Origin: Bacteroidota bacterium
GTDB lineage: Bacteria > Bacteroidota > Bacteroidia > Bacteroidales > UBA1556
Length of the DNA stretch: 9,463 bases
Assembly: GCA_003973505.1 (NCBI GenBank)
Contig: QNXT01000240.1
Coordinates: 1 to 9,463 of the forward strand
Reading direction: 5' to 3'
Shown here: positions 5,364 through 9,463 of the stretch, piece by piece
How positions within the stretch are numbered: the first letter of the stretch is position 1
How the letters are laid out: every line of letters starts with the position of its first letter
The notes under the pieces: model-generated
What the model was told of the DNA's origin: nothing
Databases searched by the model: none
The model's input: the letters and a program-made list of their open reading frames with translations, nothing else
Program-made: the position numbers and the translations under genes

Positions 5364-6146
5364 ATGAGTAAAACAAAAGCTGGAGCAGATAACAAAGTAA
5401 ATTTAGCTGATGTATCCACAGAGGAGCGTTTAATTGCGCTTGCACGATTACAAATAATTGATTCGAAAATTGATGAAATTCGTAACGTTCGTGGAGAATT
5501 GCCATTAGAGGTTCAGGATTTAGAAGACGAAATCACAGGTCTTCAAACTCGAATTGACAATTTGCATACCGAAGTAGATGAGATTAATGCACGTATTCAA
5601 GAGCGTAAGATTGCTATTGAAGACGGTAAAGCTCTTATCAAGAAATATGAAGATCAGCGAATGAATGTTCGTAACAATCGTGAATATGATTCGCTTACTA
5701 AAGAGATTGAGTATCAGGGTTTAGAAATTGAATTAGCTGAAAAACGTATTAAAGAAGATCAGTATGCTTTAGAAGTGAAGCAAGAGGCAATTAAACAAGC
5801 TCAGGCTAACCTTGATGAGCGTAAAATTGATTTGGAAAATAAGAAGAAAGAACTTACAGAAATCGTTTCAGAAACAGAGCGTGATGAGAAAGAACTTCTT
5901 GCCAAGTCTGAAGAAAATGAGCAGTATATCGAAGATCGATTATTAGCAGCTTATAAACGTATTCGTTCAAATGCACGTAATGGTTTGGCTGTAGTAGCGG
6001 TTGAGCGTGATGCTTGTGGTGGTTGTTTTAATAAGATTCCACCTCAACGTCAATTGGATATTCGTATACATAAAAAAATTATTGTTTGTGAGTATTGTGG
6101 CCGCATCTTAGTAGATGAAACCATTCTTGAAGAGGCTTCAAAATAG
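5364..6146 (+). CDS. Coiled-coil protein with C-terminal C4 zinc ribbon (PF02591-type)
   Basis: The 260-residue protein is mostly a long charged helix: residues about 20-195 show heptad-like repeats rich in Glu, Lys, Ile and Leu (DLEDEITGLQTRIDNL and similar), consistent with an antiparallel hairpin coiled coil. The conserved segment NVRNNREYDSLTKEIEYQ (101-118) looks like the hairpin turn. A C4 zinc ribbon follows, with Cys218-x2-Cys221 in CGGCFNKIPPQ and Cys242-x2-Cys245 in CEYCGRIL. This layout is that of the zf-RING_7/PF02591 family, proposed to bind nucleic acid or ribosome-related partners; its function in Bacteroidota is not settled. No signal peptide is present, so it is cytoplasmic. 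It is the second gene of a likely operon with the NIF3 gene and ends just before a strong terminator. Confidence 0.9.
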   Translation: MSKTKAGADNKVNLADVSTEERLIALARLQIIDSKIDEIRNVRGELPLEVQDLEDEITGLQTRIDNLHTEVDEINARIQERKIAIEDGKALIKKYEDQRMNVRNNREYDSLTKEIEYQGLEIELAEKRIKEDQYALEVKQEAIKQAQANLDERKIDLENKKKELTEIVSETERDEKELLAKSEENEQYIEDRLLAAYKRIRSNARNGLAVVAVERDACGGCFNKIPPQRQLDIRIHKKIIVCEYCGRILVDETILEEASK

Positions 6147-6166
6147 ACAAAAACAAGTATAAAATC

Positions 6167-6200
6167 AAAAAGCGTTTCTAAATGGAAACGCTTTTTTTTT
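6167..6200 (+). terminator. Intrinsic terminator after the zinc-ribbon gene
   Basis: A 12-bp perfect stem (AAAAAGCGTTTC with GAAACGCTTTTT, 6167-6178 and 6185-6196) encloses a 6-nt loop and runs into nine T residues (6192-6200). It lies 20 nt after the stop codon at 6146 and separates the NIF3 operon from pta. Confidence 0.95.
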
Positions 6201-6287
6201 ATGCTCAGGCATTTTTAAACAGATATTTCTTGGAGTAGCTGTTTGTTTTATTTTAAACTGTGCTTAAGTGTTTGATTAGTAGGATAA

Positions 6288-6313
6288 TTAACAATCATAT
6301 TAATTATTGTTAA
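6288..6313 (+). promoter_or_regulatory. 26-bp palindrome upstream of pta, candidate operator
   Basis: TTAACAAT and ATTGTTAA form perfect 8-bp arms 10 bp apart. The palindrome ends 26 bp before the -7 element, at or just upstream of the -33 region, a place suited to an activator or repressor. The bound protein is unknown. The arms are not a clean match to CRP, FNR or Rex sites. The rest of the 6201-6370 gap holds no gene. Confidence 0.45.
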
Positions 6314-6339
6314 AAATCGTTTTATGTAGGAATAAATTA

Positions 6340-6347
6340 TACTTTTG
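6340..6347 (+). promoter_or_regulatory. -7 promoter element of the pta-hbd-ackA operon
   Basis: TACTTTTG fits TAnnTTTG and leaves 23 nt to the pta ATG. A weak -33-like TTTTA sits near 6320. It is the only promoter-like site seen upstream of the three-gene operon, and the gaps between the genes are too short to hold others. Confidence 0.55.
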
Positions 6348-6370
6348 CACAAATTTGAAACAGTATTAAA

Positions 6371-7372
6371 ATGGGATTATTACAAGATATTATAAGTAAC
6401 GCAAAAGAGTTACAGAAAACAATTATTCTTCCAGAGGGAGATACAGATCGCATGCTGAAAGCAGCTGATGTCATCTTGAATACTAAAATTGCCAAGATTA
6501 TATTGGTGGGAAATCCAGAGGTTATTTCACAGAAAGTAAAAGTGTTAGGACTTACAGGGATTGCAAAAGCCGAAATAGTTAATCCTTTAGATCATCCTAA
6601 ACGCAACGAGATGAAACAATTGTTATTCGAGTTGAGAAAAGGAAAGGGTTTAACGCTTGAACAAGCTGATGATTTGGTAAATAATCCATTGTATTTAGCT
6701 CCTTTAATGATAAAAGCGGGTTATGCTGATGGAGAAGTGGCCGGTTCTGAGAATGCTACGGGTGATGTTTTGCGCCCAGCCTTTCAAATAGTTAAAACCG
6801 CACCTAATAGTAGTGTGGTTTCGGGAGCTTTTATCATGATTGTTGAGGATTCAACTTACGGTGAAGATGGAATTATGGTATTTGCTGATTGTGCTGTGAA
6901 TCCAAATCCTACAGCTAAACAACTAGCTGAAATTGCAGTTGCTTCTGCTGAAACAGCAAAGAAGATTGCGAAAATTGACCCTAAAGTTGCTATGCTAAGT
7001 TTTAGCACTATGGGTAGTGGTAAACATGAAGACGTAGATAAAGTAATTGAAGCTACAAAGCTGGCCAAAGAAATGGCTCCTGATTTGGCTATTGATGGAG
7101 AATTGCAGGCTGATGCTGCAATTGTGGAGTCGGTGGGTCGCAAGAAAGCACCAAATAGTAAGGTTGCAGGACTTGCAAATGTGCTTGTTTTCCCAACTCT
7201 AGATGCAGGAAATATCGGTTATAAATTGGTACAACGTTTAGCCGGAGCACAGGCAATTGGACCTGTTCTTCAAGGAATGGCTGCCCCAATAAATGATTTA
7301 TCGCGCGGTTGTTCGGTAGATGATATTGTAAATTTGGTGGCTATCACGGCGAACCAAGCTCAAGAAGCCTAA
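6371..7372 (+). CDS. pta: Phosphate acetyltransferase, short single-domain form
   Basis: The enzyme exchanges CoA for phosphate on acetyl-CoA to give acetyl phosphate, which acetate kinase uses to make ATP. The 333 residues correspond to the catalytic PTA_PTB domain alone, the size of the Methanosarcina thermophila enzyme, without the N-terminal regulatory domains of E. coli Pta. Visible are ILPEGDTDRMLKA (19-31), the GYADGEVAGSENATGDVLRP signature (117-136), VFADCAVNPNPTA (170-182), and the active-site region with Arg289, Ser311-Arg312 and Asp318, matching the known catalytic residues by alignment from memory. It heads an operon, with the dehydrogenase-like gene 25 nt downstream and then ackA. 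Phosphate butyryltransferase is the alternative, but the signature and the true acetate kinase partner favour Pta. Confidence 0.96.
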   Translation: MGLLQDIISNAKELQKTIILPEGDTDRMLKAADVILNTKIAKIILVGNPEVISQKVKVLGLTGIAKAEIVNPLDHPKRNEMKQLLFELRKGKGLTLEQADDLVNNPLYLAPLMIKAGYADGEVAGSENATGDVLRPAFQIVKTAPNSSVVSGAFIMIVEDSTYGEDGIMVFADCAVNPNPTAKQLAEIAVASAETAKKIAKIDPKVAMLSFSTMGSGKHEDVDKVIEATKLAKEMAPDLAIDGELQADAAIVESVGRKKAPNSKVAGLANVLVFPTLDAGNIGYKLVQRLAGAQAIGPVLQGMAAPINDLSRGCSVDDIVNLVAITANQAQEA

Positions 7373-7397
7373 TAAAAACCTAATAATATAATATATA

Positions 7398-8378
7398 ATG
7401 AGTGAAAAATTAGAAGACTATGCTCTAAGTAAGAGTACACAAAAACAAAGTGGAGGTGTAAAAGCTGGCTTAGTGGGTTGTGGTTCAATGGGGCAGGAAA
7501 TAGCTATTTTGATTAGCAAAAGTGGTATCGATATTACTTTTGTTGAAGTATCTGAGGAAAGAGTTGCTTTTGCCATTAAGAAAATGGAAGAGCAAATAGA
7601 AGATGTAATTAGCCATTGGGGGATGACCTCGGGAGACAAACGGGCAATCATGTCCCGTATCAAGGGAACTACTAATTATGAAGGCCTTGCAGATTGTAAT
7701 ATTGTGATTGAGGCAATTAACACAAAAAAATGGGTTCCAAATCAACCTACTCGTAAGGAAGTATTTCAAAAAATTGAATCAGTAGTTAGTGATGATTGTT
7801 TGATTGTGTCAAATGCGTCAACCATTGTGATTTCAGATTTGGCAGTGGTACTTAAGCACCCATGCAGAGCCGTAGGTGTACATTTTATTTCCCCTGTTTT
7901 AACTACTAAAATTATCGAAGTCAATCGTTGTATAAATACCAGTGAAGAAGCGATTAAAAAAATTCGCCGTTTTACTCGAATGATTGGTAAAGATATCATT
8001 AAGGTGTATGGATCACCAGGAAATATTAGCACTCGCTTAGTTGTTCCCATGATAAATGAAGCTTGTGAGCTTTTAATGGAGGGTGTGAGTACTGTTGCTG
8101 AGATAGATAAGACGATGAAAGTGGGTTACGGTATGTTGCGTGGACCATTTTCTTTAGCAGATCGTATCGGCTTGGATAAATTGACCAAATGGATGGAAGG
8201 TTTATACAATGAGTATGGAGATACACGCTATAAGACTTCGCCTTTGATTCGAAGAATGGTTCGGGCTGGTATGCTTGGACGTAAATCGGGTGAAGGATTT
8301 TACTATTATAGAGATGGTAAGAAAATTGAGAAAAATGGATCCGTATTTCAATTAGGTCATGAACAAAAACTATTTTAA
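7398..8378 (+). CDS. 3-hydroxyacyl-CoA dehydrogenase family protein with altered active site
   Basis: The fold is that of L-3-hydroxyacyl-CoA dehydrogenases, which oxidise 3-hydroxyacyl-CoA with NAD. A 20-residue extension precedes the Rossmann motif GCGSMG (G27, G29, G32). Glu50 ends the second strand, favouring NAD over NADP. The C-terminal helical domain (about 205-305) has GPFSLADRIGLDKL and a final GRKSGEGFYYY. Compared with human HADH, Ser141, His162 and Glu174 match Ser137, His158 and Glu170. However, HFFNP is HFISP (Asn161 becomes Ser165) and the near-invariant PGFIVNR is PGNISTR (Asn208 becomes Thr212). The 326 residues are slightly long for the roughly 280-310 usual. It lies between pta and ackA with gaps of 25 and 3 nt. 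It may act on another CoA ester or hydroxy acid, or be regulatory; the usual hbd role is uncertain. Confidence 0.85.
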   Translation: MSEKLEDYALSKSTQKQSGGVKAGLVGCGSMGQEIAILISKSGIDITFVEVSEERVAFAIKKMEEQIEDVISHWGMTSGDKRAIMSRIKGTTNYEGLADCNIVIEAINTKKWVPNQPTRKEVFQKIESVVSDDCLIVSNASTIVISDLAVVLKHPCRAVGVHFISPVLTTKIIEVNRCINTSEEAIKKIRRFTRMIGKDIIKVYGSPGNISTRLVVPMINEACELLMEGVSTVAEIDKTMKVGYGMLRGPFSLADRIGLDKLTKWMEGLYNEYGDTRYKTSPLIRRMVRAGMLGRKSGEGFYYYRDGKKIEKNGSVFQLGHEQKLF

Positions 8379-8381
8379 GGG

Positions 8382-9463
8382 ATGAAAATTTTAGTAATAA
8401 ATAGCGGTAGCTCTTCTATTAAGTATCAATTATTTAGTATGGAGACAAAGGAAGTTCTGGCCAAAGGATTAGTTGATAAAATTGGTTTGAATGGTTCTTA
8501 TATTAAAAACGAACGTAATGATGGTGATAAGGTAAAACTCGAAGGAGATATTTTTGATCATCAAGGCGGAATAGAGTATGTATTAGGTGTTTTGATTAGT
8601 GAGAAACACGGTAGCTTAAAAAGTTTAGATGATATTGATGCAGTAGGTCATCGAGTGGTTCATGGAGGTGAGGCATTTAATGGTAGTATTATGATTACTG
8701 ATGAAATGATTGCAAAAATGGAAGAGTTAATTGAATTGGCTCCTTTGCATAATCCTCCAAACTTGAAAGGTATCTATGCGGTAACGAATTTAATGCCTAA
8801 TGTTCCACAGGTAGGTGTTTTTGATACAGCGTTTCATCAAACAATGGAGCCTTATTCATTTATGTATGCTATTCCCCATTCGTTATACACAAAATACGGT
8901 ATTCGTAGATATGGCTTCCATGGTACAAGTCATCGTTATGTTTCACAACGCGTTGCCGAGCTAATGAATAAGGATGTTAAAGATTTGAAAATTATTAGCT
9001 GTCACTTGGGTAATGGAGCGTCTGTTGCTGCTATCAAAAATGGAAAATCTATAGATACCAGCATGGGACTTACCCCTGTTGAAGGATTGATGATGGGTAC
9101 ACGTACGGGTGATTTAGATGTTGGAGCTTTAACCTATATTATGGGTAAAGAAGAAATTGGACTTGGAGCAACGAATACACTACTCAATAAACATAGTGGT
9201 GTTTTAGGTGTGTCTGGTGTTTCATCCGATATGCGTGAAGTAGAAGAAGCTGCAGAGGCAGGAAATGAACGTGCTAAATTAGCTTTGGATATGTATCAAT
9301 ATCGAGTTAAAAAATACATTGGTTCTTATACTGCCGCTATGGGTGGTGTAGATGTTATTGTTTTTACGGGTGGAATTGGTGAAAACGCCGACGAAATGCG
9401 TAAAAATATAGTATCAAACTTTGAATACTTAGGTTTAGAATTCGATGATAGTAAAAACAAAGG
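8382..9463 (+). CDS. ackA: Acetate kinase, partial (3' end beyond the window)
   Basis: The enzyme transfers phosphate from acetyl phosphate to ADP, yielding acetate and ATP. The frame is open from the ATG at 8382 to the window edge, 360 codons out of about 400. Catalytic and binding residues known from the Methanosarcina enzyme fall at the same numbers: Asn7 in INSGSSS, Arg91 in GHRVVHGG, Asp148 in VFDTAFHQ, His180 in YGFHGTSHR, and Arg241 in MMGTRTGDLD. The nucleotide-binding VFTGGIGENA is at 327-336. Glu384 lies outside the window. The start is 3 nt after the preceding stop, so translation is probably coupled to the dehydrogenase-like gene. Butyrate kinase is excluded by these motifs. It completes the acetyl-CoA to acetate pathway with pta. 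Confidence 0.96.
   Translation, partial: MKILVINSGSSSIKYQLFSMETKEVLAKGLVDKIGLNGSYIKNERNDGDKVKLEGDIFDHQGGIEYVLGVLISEKHGSLKSLDDIDAVGHRVVHGGEAFNGSIMITDEMIAKMEELIELAPLHNPPNLKGIYAVTNLMPNVPQVGVFDTAFHQTMEPYSFMYAIPHSLYTKYGIRRYGFHGTSHRYVSQRVAELMNKDVKDLKIISCHLGNGASVAAIKNGKSIDTSMGLTPVEGLMMGTRTGDLDVGALTYIMGKEEIGLGATNTLLNKHSGVLGVSGVSSDMREVEEAAEAGNERAKLALDMYQYRVKKYIGSYTAAMGGVDVIVFTGGIGENADEMRKNIVSNFEYLGLEFDDSKNK

Noticed and set aside
6856..7289. Two minus-strand frames inside pta
   Set aside because: Both are antisense to the conserved pta coding sequence. They arise from codon bias and lack start signals.
6371..9463. Butyrate operon reading (phosphate butyryltransferase, hbd, butyrate kinase)
   Set aside because: The first and last proteins carry acetate-type signatures (GYADGEVAGSENATGDVLRP; GHRVVHGG and MMGTRTGDLD), and no other butyrate genes are present.

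Overview
The window looks like chromosomal DNA from a member of the Bacteroidota, most likely a Bacteroidales/Marinilabiliales-type anaerobe or facultative anaerobe. This rests on AT-rich sequence, the lack of clear Shine-Dalgarno sites, TAnnTTTG (-7 type) elements ahead of almost every transcription unit, and protein types common in that phylum. The genus cannot be fixed from sequence reading alone.

Layout, left to right. Positions 1-244 hold no gene I can name. A short minus-strand frame runs off the left edge and has a possible promoter. Positions 245-1236 (minus) are a two-gene module: a PadR-family repressor followed 2 nt later by a four-helix membrane protein with a soluble N-terminal helical domain. 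Positions 1283-1908 are a scarred toxin-antitoxin locus. It holds an intact HipB-like repressor with two near-identical palindromic operators, a hipA cut down to about 30 recognisable codons, and 436 bp upstream a 70-bp second copy of the hipB/hipA junction fused to what looks like the 3' end of an rfbB-like gene. Positions 1975-4089 (minus) are a nucleotide-sugar operon, galE then rfbB, closed by a 17-bp hairpin terminator that overlaps the hipA remnant.

From a divergent promoter region (4090-4243), the plus strand carries a NIF3-family dinuclear metal protein and a coiled-coil/C4 zinc-ribbon protein. They form a likely operon ending in a strong intrinsic terminator at 6167-6200. Next comes the energy operon: pta, a 3-hydroxyacyl-CoA dehydrogenase-like gene, and ackA, which runs off the right edge with 360 codons visible.

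Pta and AckA together turn acetyl-CoA into acetate and ATP. The dehydrogenase-like protein sits between them with gaps of 25 and 3 nt, so it is very probably co-expressed. It keeps the NAD fold and the Ser/His/Glu positions but has lost two active-site asparagines, which makes its reaction uncertain and makes it the most interesting protein here. The other notable items are the orphan HipB with its operator pair, the duplicated junction scar, the unusually short padR promoter-to-start distance, and a palindrome upstream of pta.
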